Source: Arthrobacter sp. ES3-54 (GTDB lineage: Bacteria > Actinomycetota > Actinomycetes > Actinomycetales > Micrococcaceae). Taken from it: 64,000 nucleotides of DNA. The notes beneath the pieces were generated by a model. The model saw nothing but the letters and a program-made list of their open reading frames with translations, made no database searches and had not been told where the DNA came from. How positions within the stretch are numbered: position 1 is the first letter of the stretch; each line of letters starts with the position of its first letter. Made by a program: the position numbers and the translations under genes. The stretch lies in NCBI RefSeq assembly GCF_029504395.1, contig NZ_JAQFIF010000005.1, positions 186,001 through 250,000 of the forward strand, given 5' to 3'. This document shows, one piece after another, positions 47,389 to 56,461 of the stretch.

Positions 47389-49932
47389 ATGGCCCTGTTG
47401 CTCTACCGTCTCGGTAAGTTCTCCTACCGCCACCGCTGGCTCGTCATTTCCCTCTGGCTCGCCGTCCTGGTGGCCGTCGGCGGTGCAGCGGCGGCCTTCC
47501 ACGGCACCATGTCCAACAACTTCCAGATCCCCGGCACTGAAACCCAGCAGATGGCGGACAAGCTGAAGCGGGAACTGCCCAAGTCCTCCGGCGGCTCGGC
47601 CGGCATCGTGTTCGAGTCGAACGACGGCCAGTTCACCCAGGCCGGCAAGGACGCGGTCTCGGCTGCCCTGGCCAAGCTGAAAGCCCTACCCGACGTCCAG
47701 GGCACCGTGGACCCGTTCGCCACCCAGGCCCAGCTGGACAAAGCCGTCGCGGACCTTGCCGCCGGCGAGCAGCAGGCTTCCGCGGGCAAGGCGCAGCTGG
47801 ACGCGTCGGCCGCCCGGCTGGCCGCGGGCAAGTCCCAGCTGGCTGCGGCAGAGCAGCAGATGACCGCGGCCGGCATGTCCGCTGAGGCCATCGACGCCCA
47901 GCTCGGCCAGCAGAAGGCTGCCCTCACCGCCGGCCAGGAAAAGTTCGACGCCGGGACCAAGGAACTCGAGGCCGGCGCGGCCAAGCTCGCCCTCGCCAAA
48001 CGCCAGCTTGAGGCCTCGCAGGGCATGCGGTTCGTTTCCGAGGACGGCACGGCGGCGATCGCACAGGTCCAGTTCAAGACCTCGATCAACGGGCTGGCCC
48101 CCGCGGTGCGCCAGCAAGTCCAGGACATCGCCCACGAAGTCTCTTCTGCGGGAGTCACCGCCCTGGCCAGCAAGGAAATCACCGAGGACGTCTCGGAGCT
48201 GTTCGGCATCTCCGAGATCCTCGGCATCGCCATCGCGGCCTTGGTGCTCATCGTCATGTTGGGAACGCTCATCGCCGCCGGGCTCCCCCTGCTGATGGCC
48301 CTGGTCGGTGTGGCAGTGGGCGTCGGCGGCACCTTCGCCCTCAGCGGCGCCATCGACATGAGTTCCATCTCCCCGATGCTGGCCCTCATGCTGGGCCTCG
48401 CCGTCGGCATCGATTACTCGCTCTTCATCGTCAACAGGCACCGCGGCCAGCTTCTGGCCGGCATGGATGGGGAGGAATCCGTGGCCCTCGCCACCGGCAC
48501 CTCCGGCAACGCGGTGCTGTTCGCGGGCCTGACGGTCATCATCGCCCTCGCGGCCCTCGTCATTCCGGGACTCCCCTTCCTGGCCGTCATGGGCCTGTCC
48601 GCCGCCGCAACGGTGGCAGTCGCCGTCGTCGTCGCCCTGACCCTTACCCCGGCCGTGCTGTCCCTGATCGGCCCCAGACTCATTTCCCGCCGCGTCTGGG
48701 CCAAGGCGGAGAAGCACAACGCCGCTCCCGGCCATGAGAGGGAGGACCGTGCGCGCGACGAACGCCGCAGCACCCGCGGCTGGGGCGGCCTCGTCACCCG
48801 CCACCCCATCCTGGCGCTGCTGGCCGGTGTCCTGCTGCTGGGCATCGTGGCGCTGCCGGCCAGCCAGTTGCGGCTCGCTCTGCCCGACGGCGGGTCCGAG
48901 CCCGTTGAGTCGCAGGCCTTCAAGGCCTACGACGTCACCGGCCGCAGCTTCGGCGAAGGCATGACAGGCCCGATCGTGGTGGTGGGCGACTTCCCCGCCG
49001 GCCTCAGCGAGGACGAAGCCACGGCAAAGCAGCTCGACGTCGCCGACATCCTCCGCGGCACGGCCAACGTGACGGCCGCAGTTCCGGTGGCCTTGAGCGA
49101 GGACCGCCGCACCGCGGTGTTCCAGGTCATTCCCAAGGAGGGCCCTGCCAGCGCCAGTACGGTCAAGGTGGTCTCCGCGCTGCGCGCCGAAAAGGACCGC
49201 ATCAAGGACTCCACCGGTGTCAGCATCGGCCTCACAGGTCAGACGGCCGGCAACGTCGACGTCTCCACAAAGCTTGGCGACGCCCTACCCCCGTACCTGG
49301 GCATCGTGGTCGGACTGTCGCTGATCCTGCTGCTGCTCGTGTTCCGCTCGATCGTGGTGCCGCTGCTGGCCACTGGCGGCTTCCTGCTCTCGCTGGCGGC
49401 CGCCTTCGGAGCCGTCGTGGCGGTCTACCAGTGGGGCTGGCTGGGGAGCGTGTTCGGGGTCGAAAACCCGGGCGCCGTGCTGAGCTTCCTGCCGATCATC
49501 CTGATCGGTGTGCTGTTCGGCCTGGCCATGGACTATCAGGTGTTCATTACCTCCGGCATGCGCGAGTCATTCATGCACGGGGAATCGGCCAAGCATGCGG
49601 TCCGCACTGGCTTCAGCCATGCCGCATCCGTGGTCACCGCCGCAGCCATCATCATGGTCAGCGTCTTTGCCGGCTTCATCTTCTCGCACCTGAACATGGT
49701 CCGGCCGCTGGGCTTCGCGATGGCCTTCGGTGTCTTGGTGGACGCCTTTGTGGTCCGCATGACGATCGTCCCGGCCGTGATGTACCTGCTCGGCGACAAG
49801 TCGTGGTGGCTGCCCCGCTGGCTGGACCGAATCCTGCCGGACGTCGACGTCGAGGGCGCCAAGCTCCGGCCCGCGGCATCAGCCACCTCATCCGAAAGCG
49901 AGCCCGAGCCAGAGGGGGTCGGCGCGCGCTGA
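47389..49932 (+). CDS. MMPL-family (RND-type) membrane exporter
   Basis: An 847-aa transporter with two repeats of a TM helix, a large extracytoplasmic loop and five helices. The first loop (about residues 30-270) contains a long Ala/Gln/Lys-rich heptad stretch (LDASAARLAAGKSQLAAAEQ and following) predicted to be coiled coil. Core motifs are LMLGLAVGIDYSLFIVNRHR in the first half and IGVLFGLAMDYQVFITSGMR in the second, with the proton-relay Asp-Tyr pairs. Homologues export lipids, siderophores or drugs. Control by the TetR gene immediately upstream is likely. A good terminator follows at 49980. Confidence 0.92.
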   Translation: MALLLYRLGKFSYRHRWLVISLWLAVLVAVGGAAAAFHGTMSNNFQIPGTETQQMADKLKRELPKSSGGSAGIVFESNDGQFTQAGKDAVSAALAKLKALPDVQGTVDPFATQAQLDKAVADLAAGEQQASAGKAQLDASAARLAAGKSQLAAAEQQMTAAGMSAEAIDAQLGQQKAALTAGQEKFDAGTKELEAGAAKLALAKRQLEASQGMRFVSEDGTAAIAQVQFKTSINGLAPAVRQQVQDIAHEVSSAGVTALASKEITEDVSELFGISEILGIAIAALVLIVMLGTLIAAGLPLLMALVGVAVGVGGTFALSGAIDMSSISPMLALMLGLAVGIDYSLFIVNRHRGQLLAGMDGEESVALATGTSGNAVLFAGLTVIIALAALVIPGLPFLAVMGLSAAATVAVAVVVALTLTPAVLSLIGPRLISRRVWAKAEKHNAAPGHEREDRARDERRSTRGWGGLVTRHPILALLAGVLLLGIVALPASQLRLALPDGGSEPVESQAFKAYDVTGRSFGEGMTGPIVVVGDFPAGLSEDEATAKQLDVADILRGTANVTAAVPVALSEDRRTAVFQVIPKEGPASASTVKVVSALRAEKDRIKDSTGVSIGLTGQTAGNVDVSTKLGDALPPYLGIVVGLSLILLLLVFRSIVVPLLATGGFLLSLAAAFGAVVAVYQWGWLGSVFGVENPGAVLSFLPIILIGVLFGLAMDYQVFITSGMRESFMHGESAKHAVRTGFSHAASVVTAAAIIMVSVFAGFIFSHLNMVRPLGFAMAFGVLVDAFVVRMTIVPAVMYLLGDKSWWLPRWLDRILPDVDVEGAKLRPAASATSSESEPEPEGVGAR

Positions 49933-49979
49933 CACTCACAGCCTGCTTGTGAGTCGCCCTAAAGCCGAGTTGTCCTGAA

Positions 49980-50018
49980 GCCGCCCGCTGATCATTCTGA
50001 TCGGCGGGCGGCTTTTTT
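49980..50018 (+). terminator. Rho-independent terminator of the TetR-MMPL operon
   Basis: A 14-bp stem with one mismatch (gccgcccgctgatc and gatcggcgggcggc, loop of five) followed by six T. A small perfect hairpin ACTCACA/TGTGAGT (49934-49954) precedes it right after the stop codon. Confidence 0.9.
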
Positions 50019-50154
50019 GTGCGCGCAATTCGGGACGGGTTGGGGGTGCGTTCGCCGCCGGTTTTCTCAGCAGCATCGCCACAGGTCAACGACGAACTTT
50101 GCTCACTGGCTTCTGCCATCAGGACAGAAAAGCAGCCCCTGTAGGATCTCCGGC

Positions 50155-50730
50155 ATGGAAACTTTCCTCTGGCCAGGCTGTGAGGCCAATCAAGATGAGA
50201 CCAAGGTCGTCGTGCTTGTGCCAGGTGCGGGGTACAAGGTCGAATCTCCTCTTCTTTACTGGCCTGCAGAACAGTTGAGAGACCGCGGCTGGCAGGTTCG
50301 GGCAATTCGCTGGACCGCCGACGATGAACCTGGGGATGACCCCCACGGGTTCGCCGCTCGTGCGGTTCAGCAGGCGTTCGCCGAGGCGCCGCCCGCCGAC
50401 CATCGACTCATCGTGGCCAAGTCGTTTGGCACGTTCTCTATTCCCTGGGCGGAAGAGGCTCAAGTGCCAGCTGTTTGGCTCACCCCTATCCTCACGGATG
50501 ACGTCATTCGGCGAACGCTTACTGAAACTCGTAAGCCGGACCTGCTCATTGGCGGATCCAAAGACAAGTTATGGACAACCGATGCGTTGTCAGAGACGGC
50601 AGCTACGTTCGTTGACATTCTGAACGCCAATCACTCGTTGGAAGTCCCGAACGACTGGCGTGCCTCCTTGGCCGCTCACGTTCAGGTGTTCACTGCCATT
50701 GAGCGATTCCTGACCAGCACTCTCGCCTGA
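50155..50730 (+). CDS. Alpha/beta-hydrolase-fold protein
   Basis: A 191-aa protein with VVVLVPGAGYKVESPLLYWP (first strand and oxyanion loop), the nucleophile elbow LIVAKSFGTFS with Ser90 (AKSFG in place of GxSxG), and the C-terminal NANHSLEVP with the putative catalytic His. Esterase, lipase or dienelactone-hydrolase-like activity is possible but no substrate is evident. ATG at 50155 has AGGA upstream. G+C is lower than in the flanking genes, which may mean recent acquisition. The 186 bp that follow, up to the HNH gene, show no gene. Confidence 0.72.
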   Translation: METFLWPGCEANQDETKVVVLVPGAGYKVESPLLYWPAEQLRDRGWQVRAIRWTADDEPGDDPHGFAARAVQQAFAEAPPADHRLIVAKSFGTFSIPWAEEAQVPAVWLTPILTDDVIRRTLTETRKPDLLIGGSKDKLWTTDALSETAATFVDILNANHSLEVPNDWRASLAAHVQVFTAIERFLTSTLA

Positions 50731-50916
50731 CTGTCCCAGTTCCTTCATCGGCAGAAAGTGCTGCTCAACCCCCGTCAAGCCTCCCTGCATCTGGGACGGC
50801 GTGACGTTCGCGCTGCGGCCCCTTGGATTGCAGACTTGTCGGTCGTACTGACCCGTCGAACGTCCCATGAAATCAACCCCACTTTCAGTTGCGACTTTGG
50901 TGAGAACCCGCGCCGC

Positions 50917-52584
50917 TCAGGCCGCCGATGAACCTGGGGGCCGCACACGCTTGAGCGTCTTCCCGTGGTGGCCCTCGTCGCGGCGCCGACGGCGGGACAC
51001 CGCGCTCGCTTCGCCGGTAGGCGATCCGGGCAGGGGTGGCGCGGTGGAGCGGTAGGTGTGGCCCGTGGGGGTGGTGAGTTCCATGGTGTGCCGCTGTCCG
51101 GGCGTGGATCTGGTTTCGTCCCCTGATGTGGGGTCTGACTCGTGTGCAGTCACGGCTCGCGCTCCCCAGCCGGGGGTTTCTTTGGTGTGGTTGCAGGCTT
51201 CGCAGAGGCCGGCGCCGTTGGTGCTGGTGGTGGGTCCGCCGTGGTGCCAGGGGATGATGTGGTCCAAGTGGCGGATCGGGGCGTCGCAGTAGGGCGTGCG
51301 GCAGGTGTCGTCCCTGGCCTGGATGAAGCGGCGGAGCCCGTGCGGGAAGATCCGGGCCCGGGAGTCCATCGCGACTAGCTCGCCGGTGCCCGGGTGGGTG
51401 TAGAGCCGGCGGAGGAAGACGCCGAAAGCGGTTTCATCGGCACCGGACGCGTCACTGGGTCTATTGGGGCTGCCGGGTCCCGGGGATCTGCCGGGTGTGC
51501 CGCCAGGTTTAGGGGGACCGCCGGCTGCACCGCCAGGTTCAGGAGGACCGGCTGTTGACTGGGCGGATTCCTGTGAGCCACTTTGTCCGGGTGAACCGAC
51601 GCCGACGGTGCTGTCGTTGGCCTTGGTGCCGGTGATGAGGGCGCGGGCCCAGCCGGCGGGGACGGTGCCGTAGCCGGGGATCCGGGCCGGCTCACTGTCG
51701 CCCTGGAAAAGGGTACGGTCGGTCATGACGACCTGGATCTCCACCCCGGTGATCCCGCCCGGGGTTCCGGTGCAGCGGTCCACGAGGGTGTCGGCCATGG
51801 CCTGTCCGCGGCCCCTCGGGTCCCCGGCGGCCCGCAGGGTGTCGGCGTGCCGGCCCAGCGCGGTATACACGCCCACGCCGGCGGTCATCGGGAGCAGGGC
51901 GGTCAGATAGCACATGGTGTCCGGGGCCGGGCGGAGGCTGACATACCGCTCGGACACGGCGGGCGCGGCGCGTTCGGTGACGGTGCGCGGGTCCAGCCGG
52001 TACGCGGCGGCCCGGGCGGTGGCCACCAGCCGCCGGTCCCCGGCCCCGGCCAGTGCCCCGGTGTCGGGCGCGAGGTCCGCGTCCACGGCGGCCCGGTCCG
52101 CGGCGGTCAGGCACGCGGTCTCGCGCACGAGCAGGGTGGCGCGCCATTCGTTCAGCTGCCCGGACTCGAGCGCGGCGAGGGTGTGCGGCATCTCCGTCAC
52201 GAGCGCTTTCGCGAGGCCCAGGAGCCGGCCGCCCCTGGCCGGGGACTCGCGCCGGGCCAGGGCGAGCTGCGCACCGACCCCGGCACCGCGTTTCTCCGCG
52301 GGGATTCCGAGCATTGTTTGTTCGCGGCGCTGGGAGGCATCAAAGGAGACCGCGATCCGGGCCTGCAGGGCCGCCGATGCCGACTTCACGTCCTCGAGTA
52401 CCCGGAGCTGGTCGATCATCCCCGCGCTGTCCGTGGCCGGACGGATCGCGGACACCATGCGGACCAGGTCCTCGACGGCCGCCGCCACGGTCACCGGCCC
52501 GGACGCCGCACCGCCCCCGGCCCGGCCGAAACCGGTGCCGCCGCCTCCTGCCGGAACCACTTCGGGCCCCTGATTGCCGTCCAT
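50917..52584 (-). CDS. DUF222/HNH endonuclease-domain protein (13E12-like)
   Basis: A 555-aa protein. The DUF222 region covers roughly residues 60-330 ([40 protein letters not shown]). A Pro/Gly/Ser-rich linker with repeated PPxPGG units follows (about 340-390), then the C-terminal HNH domain: [38 protein letters not shown], giving the His-Asn-His set and a Cys4 zinc site. These proteins are multi-copy in actinobacterial genomes; a nuclease role is likely but unproven. A GGAGGAG lies upstream of the ATG. Confidence 0.87.
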   Translation of the reverse strand: MDGNQGPEVVPAGGGGTGFGRAGGGAASGPVTVAAAVEDLVRMVSAIRPATDSAGMIDQLRVLEDVKSASAALQARIAVSFDASQRREQTMLGIPAEKRGAGVGAQLALARRESPARGGRLLGLAKALVTEMPHTLAALESGQLNEWRATLLVRETACLTAADRAAVDADLAPDTGALAGAGDRRLVATARAAAYRLDPRTVTERAAPAVSERYVSLRPAPDTMCYLTALLPMTAGVGVYTALGRHADTLRAAGDPRGRGQAMADTLVDRCTGTPGGITGVEIQVVMTDRTLFQGDSEPARIPGYGTVPAGWARALITGTKANDSTVGVGSPGQSGSQESAQSTAGPPEPGGAAGGPPKPGGTPGRSPGPGSPNRPSDASGADETAFGVFLRRLYTHPGTGELVAMDSRARIFPHGLRRFIQARDDTCRTPYCDAPIRHLDHIIPWHHGGPTTSTNGAGLCEACNHTKETPGWGARAVTAHESDPTSGDETRSTPGQRHTMELTTPTGHTYRSTAPPLPGSPTGEASAVSRRRRRDEGHHGKTLKRVRPPGSSAA

Positions 52585-52774
52585 AGGTCCACTCTCCTCC
52601 GGGGGTCTGACATTCTGGGGTCACGCAAAGAGGCTTCAACCGTCGCGGACCCTGGATTAGCGGACGTCACCCGGGATGAGAGGCTGCGCCCCGAACATTC
52701 CGGCAATCCGCCAAGAAAACGCCGGTCGCAACGAGTGAACCCAACGCAACGGTCCCCCTCTGGACCGGGTCAAC

Positions 52775-52780
52775 TAGGCT
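52775..52780 (+). promoter_or_regulatory. Leaderless -10 box for maf
   Basis: TAGGCT, six bases, GTG at 52787, with no Shine-Dalgarno sequence. Confidence 0.5.
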
Positions 52781-52786
52781 GGAACG

Positions 52787-53503
52787 GTGACCCGCCTCAT
52801 TCTTGCCTCCCAGTCCCCCGCCCGCACCAAGCTGCTCAGCCACGCCGGCATCCGGCACGAGGTCCTCGTCTCGGATGTGGACGAGGACGCCGTCCAGGCC
52901 CGCTACGGCGTGACGGATCCGCATGACACCGCCCTGCTCCTCGCCCGGGCCAAGGCCGAGGCCGTCGCTTCACTGCCCGAGGCGGACGGCGCACTCGTGA
53001 TCGGCTGCGACTCGGTCTTCGAATTCGACGGGGAGGCCCATGGCAAGCCGTACACGGCCGACGTCGCCCGCGAACGCATGCTCCGCATGAGCGGCAGCAT
53101 GGGCGTCCTCCACACGGGCCACTGGCTCGTCGACTGCCGCGACACAGAAAGCGACACGGACGGCGACCCTGACGACGAAGGAACCGACACCGACGGCGGC
53201 GTCACCGCACGCGGCACCGGCGCCACCCTGGGCTCGGTTTCCTCCGCCGAGGTGCACTTCATGGAGATGAGCACCGAGGAAATCGAAACCTACATCGCCA
53301 CCGGCGAGCCACTCCAGTGCGCCGGCTCCTTCACGATCGACGGCTACGGCGGGGCGTTCATCCGCAAGGTCGACGGCGATCCCCACACCGTCGTCGGGCT
53401 CTCCATCTCCACCCTGCGCGCGCTGCTTGGACAGGCAAATGTGAGCATCACCGAGCTCTGGACCGGCGGGGCCGTAGACCCAGCGGACGTCCGAGCCGAG
53501 TAA
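52787..53503 (+). CDS. maf: Maf-family nucleoside triphosphate pyrophosphatase
   Basis: A 238-aa house-cleaning pyrophosphatase acting on non-canonical or canonical NTPs. It has the N-terminal LILASQSPARTKLLSHAG motif with the conserved Ser/Arg, GCDSVFEFDGEAHGKP (catalytic Asp), and EIETYIATGEPLQCAGSFTI with DGYGGAFIRKVDGD. Between the two halves (about residues 118-140) there is an acidic, Asp/Thr/Gly-rich insertion including DTESDTDGDPDDEGTDTDGG, absent from typical Maf. It begins at a leaderless GTG and lies upstream of the biotin-carboxylase gene, a known actinobacterial neighbourhood. Confidence 0.92.
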   Translation: MTRLILASQSPARTKLLSHAGIRHEVLVSDVDEDAVQARYGVTDPHDTALLLARAKAEAVASLPEADGALVIGCDSVFEFDGEAHGKPYTADVARERMLRMSGSMGVLHTGHWLVDCRDTESDTDGDPDDEGTDTDGGVTARGTGATLGSVSSAEVHFMEMSTEEIETYIATGEPLQCAGSFTIDGYGGAFIRKVDGDPHTVVGLSISTLRALLGQANVSITELWTGGAVDPADVRAE

Positions 53504-53548
53504 AGACCGAGCGAGAGTCGAGTGGGTCCGGAGTGAGCCAATTGGCCG

Positions 53549-53573
53549 TCCTTTGTGGCAACCCTACAAAGGA
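53549..53573 (+). terminator. Stem-loop between maf and the biotin-carboxylase gene
   Basis: TCCTTTGT (53549-53556) pairs perfectly with ACAAAGGA (53566-53573), with a flanking GGCC/GGGCC extension. It separates maf from the next gene, which has its own -10 candidate TAGGCT at 53631. Confidence 0.55.
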
Positions 53574-53660
53574 AGGGCCGTATACGCGCGGAATCCGCAA
53601 GTAATATCGGCGGAACCCTCAAAACCGCGCTAGGCTCCCTGAAGGAAAGAAGGAGACGCC

Positions 53661-55514
53661 TTGTCAGCAAATTCGGAGCAGTCCGCACCCACCGTGCCGG
53701 GATCAACACAGTCATCTACAGCCGCGGGCACCCGTCGGCTGACCAAGGTGCTGATCGCCAACCGCGGAGAAATTGCGGTGCGCATCATCCGCGCCGCCCG
53801 CGATGAAGGCATCGCCTCGGTGGCTGTCTACGCCGACCCCGACCGCGACGCGCTGCACGCCCGGCTCGCCGACGAGGCCTACGCACTCGGTGGCAACACC
53901 GCCGCGGAGTCTTACCTCGTGATGGACAAGATCATCGACGTCGCCCGCCAGTCCGGCGCGGACGGCATCCACCCCGGATACGGGTTCCTGGCCGAGAACG
54001 CCGAGTTCGCCGCCAAGGTGATCGATGCAGGCATCACATGGATCGGGCCCTCCCCCGAAGCGATCTCGGCCTTGGGCGACAAGGTCCAGGCCCGCCACAT
54101 CGCCGAGAAAGTCGGCGCCCCGCAGGTCCCCGGCACCGCAGACCCAGTCGAATCCGCCGAGGAAATCCTCGAGTTCGTGGACAAGTTCGGCCTGCCGGTC
54201 GCCATCAAGGCGGCCTTCGGGGGCGGCGGACGCGGCATCAAGGTGGCCCGCACCCGCGAGGAAATCCCCGAACTCTTTGAATCCGCCGTGCGCGAGGCCA
54301 CCGCCGCCTTCGGCCGCGGTGAATGCTTCATCGAGCGCTTCCTGGACGCCCCGCGGCACGTCGAGACCCAGTGCCTCGCCGACGCCCACGGCAACGTCGT
54401 GGTGGTCTCCACCCGCGACTGCTCGCTTCAGCGTCGCAACCAGAAGCTCGTCGAAGAAGCCCCGGCCCCGTTCCTCACCGAAGAGCAGAACCGCCGGCTC
54501 TACGAATCCTCCAAGGCAATCCTCAAGGAAGCCGGCTACCTCGGCGCCGGCACCTGCGAATTCCTGGTCGGCCAGGACGGCACCATCTCCTTCCTCGAGG
54601 TCAACACCCGCCTTCAGGTGGAGCACTGCGTCTCCGAGGAAGTCACCGGAATCGACCTCGTCCGCGAGCAGTTCCGGCTGGCCTGCGGCGAGGAGCTCGG
54701 CTACGGCGACCCGGAAGTCCGCGGCCACTCGATCGAATTCCGCATCACCGGCGAGGACCCGGGCCGGAACTTCATGCCCGCCCCGGGCACCATCACGCTC
54801 CTGAAGAACCCCACGGGCCCCGGCGTCCGCATCGATTCCGGCGTGGAGCAGGGCGATGTCATCAGCGGCAACTTCGACTCCATGCTCTCCAAGCTGATCG
54901 TTACCGGCGCCACCCGCACCCAGGCCCTGCAGCGGTCCCGGCGGGCGCTTGAGGAAATGGTGGTGGAAGGCATCCCCACCGTCATCCCATTCGACCTAGC
55001 CGTTGTTACCAACCCCGATTTCGCACCGGCCGACGGCGCGTTCAAGGTGCACACCCGTTGGATCGAGACCGCCTTCGTCAACGACATTCCTGCCTGGACC
55101 CCCACCGGCACCGAGGCTGAAGCGGCCGACGCCGGCGACCGCCAGCGCGTCGTCGTCGAGGTCGGCGGCAAACGCCTGGAAGTCGTGCTGCCGGCGTCGC
55201 TGGGCTCGGTCAGCAACACGGGCGGCTCCAAGCCCGCCAAGGTCAAGAAGCGCTCCCGCGGCGGCAGCGCAGCCGTGGCCGCGAGCGGCAACGCCCTGAC
55301 CTCCCCCATGCAGGGGACCATCGTGAAGGTGGCCGTGGCCGAAGGTGACACGGTCGCCGAGGGCGATCTCGTCGTCGTGCTCGAAGCGATGAAGATGGAG
55401 CAGCCGCTCACCGCCCACCGCGCCGGGATCGTGATCGGCCTCGCCGCAGCGGCCGGCGAGACTGTGGCCGCAGGCGCCGTGATCGCCATGATCGAGGACG
55501 GCGACGCACAGTAA
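53661..55514 (+). CDS. Acyl-CoA carboxylase alpha subunit (biotin carboxylase + BCCP)
   Basis: A 617-aa protein that carboxylates biotin with ATP and bicarbonate and carries it to the beta subunit. The biotin-carboxylase part starts at [23 protein letters not shown]-grasp motifs include [13 protein letters not shown] and [15 protein letters not shown], then [20 protein letters not shown]. The C-terminal biotinyl domain has [12 protein letters not shown], Lys being the biotin site. It matches actinobacterial AccA3. Start is TTG at 53661, with AAGGAG five bases upstream. Expected partners are the subunits at 37714-39623 and BirA at 35496. No symbol is given because the acyl-CoA specificity is not fixed. 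Confidence 0.95.
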   Translation: MSANSEQSAPTVPGSTQSSTAAGTRRLTKVLIANRGEIAVRIIRAARDEGIASVAVYADPDRDALHARLADEAYALGGNTAAESYLVMDKIIDVARQSGADGIHPGYGFLAENAEFAAKVIDAGITWIGPSPEAISALGDKVQARHIAEKVGAPQVPGTADPVESAEEILEFVDKFGLPVAIKAAFGGGGRGIKVARTREEIPELFESAVREATAAFGRGECFIERFLDAPRHVETQCLADAHGNVVVVSTRDCSLQRRNQKLVEEAPAPFLTEEQNRRLYESSKAILKEAGYLGAGTCEFLVGQDGTISFLEVNTRLQVEHCVSEEVTGIDLVREQFRLACGEELGYGDPEVRGHSIEFRITGEDPGRNFMPAPGTITLLKNPTGPGVRIDSGVEQGDVISGNFDSMLSKLIVTGATRTQALQRSRRALEEMVVEGIPTVIPFDLAVVTNPDFAPADGAFKVHTRWIETAFVNDIPAWTPTGTEAEAADAGDRQRVVVEVGGKRLEVVLPASLGSVSNTGGSKPAKVKKRSRGGSAAVAASGNALTSPMQGTIVKVAVAEGDTVAEGDLVVVLEAMKMEQPLTAHRAGIVIGLAAAAGETVAAGAVIAMIEDGDAQ

Positions 55515-55544
55515 GCGACAGCGACGGCCGGAGTTTATGACGCT

Positions 55545-55583
55545 GCCGGTCGCGGGCGCGCCTCTGGCGCCCCCGTGACCGGC
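55545..55583. terminator. GC-rich hairpin after the biotin-carboxylase gene
   Basis: gccggtcgcgggcgc pairs with most of ggcgcccccgtgaccggc, with a small loop. It separates the carboxylase gene from the amidotransferase gene; no U-run follows. Confidence 0.5.
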
Positions 55584-55600
55584 CGGTAGAGACTTGGAGT

Positions 55601-56332
55601 GTGAAGCCCTTCCTGCTCCTCGCCTCGCGCGCGGAAGACACCGCTGCCGAGGACGAATACCGCGCCTATCTTCGCTACTGCGGGCTCAAGCCGGAGCAGT
55701 TGCACCGCATCCGGATGGAAGCCGTCCCGCTGCCTGACCTGGAACTGTCCGACTATTCAGGCGTCATTGTGGGCGGCAGTCCCTTCACCTCCAGCGACCC
55801 GGCCGAGCACAAGAGCGCCGCCCAGCACCGGGTAGAGCGCGAACTCGCCGGGCTGCTGGACAGGATTGTGACCGAGGACTTCCCGTTCCTCGGCGCCTGC
55901 TACGGCGTCGGCACGCTCGGACTGCACCAGGGCGCCGTGATCGACCGGACGTATGGTGAAGGGCTCGGCGGCGTAACCATCAAACTGACGGCGGAAGGGC
56001 TGCAGGATCCCCTTTTGCGCGGACTGCCGGAGAGCTTCACGGCGTTCACCGGCCACAAGGAAGCCTGCACCGTCCTGCCCGCCCACGCGGTGCTCCTGGC
56101 GAGCTCGGCCGCCTGCCCGGTGCACATGTTCCGGATCAAGACCAACCTGTACGCCACCCAGTTCCACCCTGAGCTCGATGCCGAAGGGCTCGTGACAAGG
56201 ATCGATATCTACCGCCACGCCGGCTACTTCCCGCCCGAATCGGCCGAAATGCTCATGGAAGACGCCCGGCGGTTCACCGCGACGGAACCGATGAAAATCC
56301 TGCGGAACTTCGTGGAGCGCTACGCGAGCTAA
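55601..56332 (+). CDS. Class I glutamine amidotransferase-like protein
   Basis: A 243-aa protein of the GMP-synthase-like glutamine amidotransferase group. The nucleophile Cys100 is in FPFLGACYGVGTLG, and the His189/Glu191 pair is in ATQFHPELD. VIVGGSPFTSSDP forms the oxyanion strand. There is no synthetase domain, so it is a stand-alone enzyme of unknown partner or substrate; relatives include gamma-glutamyl-hydrolysing enzymes. It starts at GTG with TTGGAG upstream. It is convergent with the MHS transporter. Confidence 0.85.
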   Translation: MKPFLLLASRAEDTAAEDEYRAYLRYCGLKPEQLHRIRMEAVPLPDLELSDYSGVIVGGSPFTSSDPAEHKSAAQHRVERELAGLLDRIVTEDFPFLGACYGVGTLGLHQGAVIDRTYGEGLGGVTIKLTAEGLQDPLLRGLPESFTAFTGHKEACTVLPAHAVLLASSAACPVHMFRIKTNLYATQFHPELDAEGLVTRIDIYRHAGYFPPESAEMLMEDARRFTATEPMKILRNFVERYAS

Positions 56333-56400
56333 ACCCCTGCCGCCTCCCCGCCCGCCTGCCCCGCCCCGCGTTCGGTCCCGGTTGCTTTCCGGCCGACACG

Positions 56401-56439
56401 GAAATGCCCGGTGCGTTCGAGGAACACACCGGGCATTTC
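56401..56439. terminator. Bidirectional terminator
   Basis: A perfect 13-bp stem, gaaatgcccggtg (56401-56413) with caccgggcatttc (56427-56439), lies between convergent genes. It has flanking pyrimidine/purine-rich sequence on both sides but no long U-run. Confidence 0.75.
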
Positions 56440-56461
56440 TGTCAGCAACTGGGCTGGAGCG

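Noticed and set aside
50917..52584. Homing endonuclease or mobile element
   Set aside because: DUF222/HNH proteins are ordinary chromosomal multicopy genes in actinobacteria; no intron, terminal repeat or target duplication is visible.
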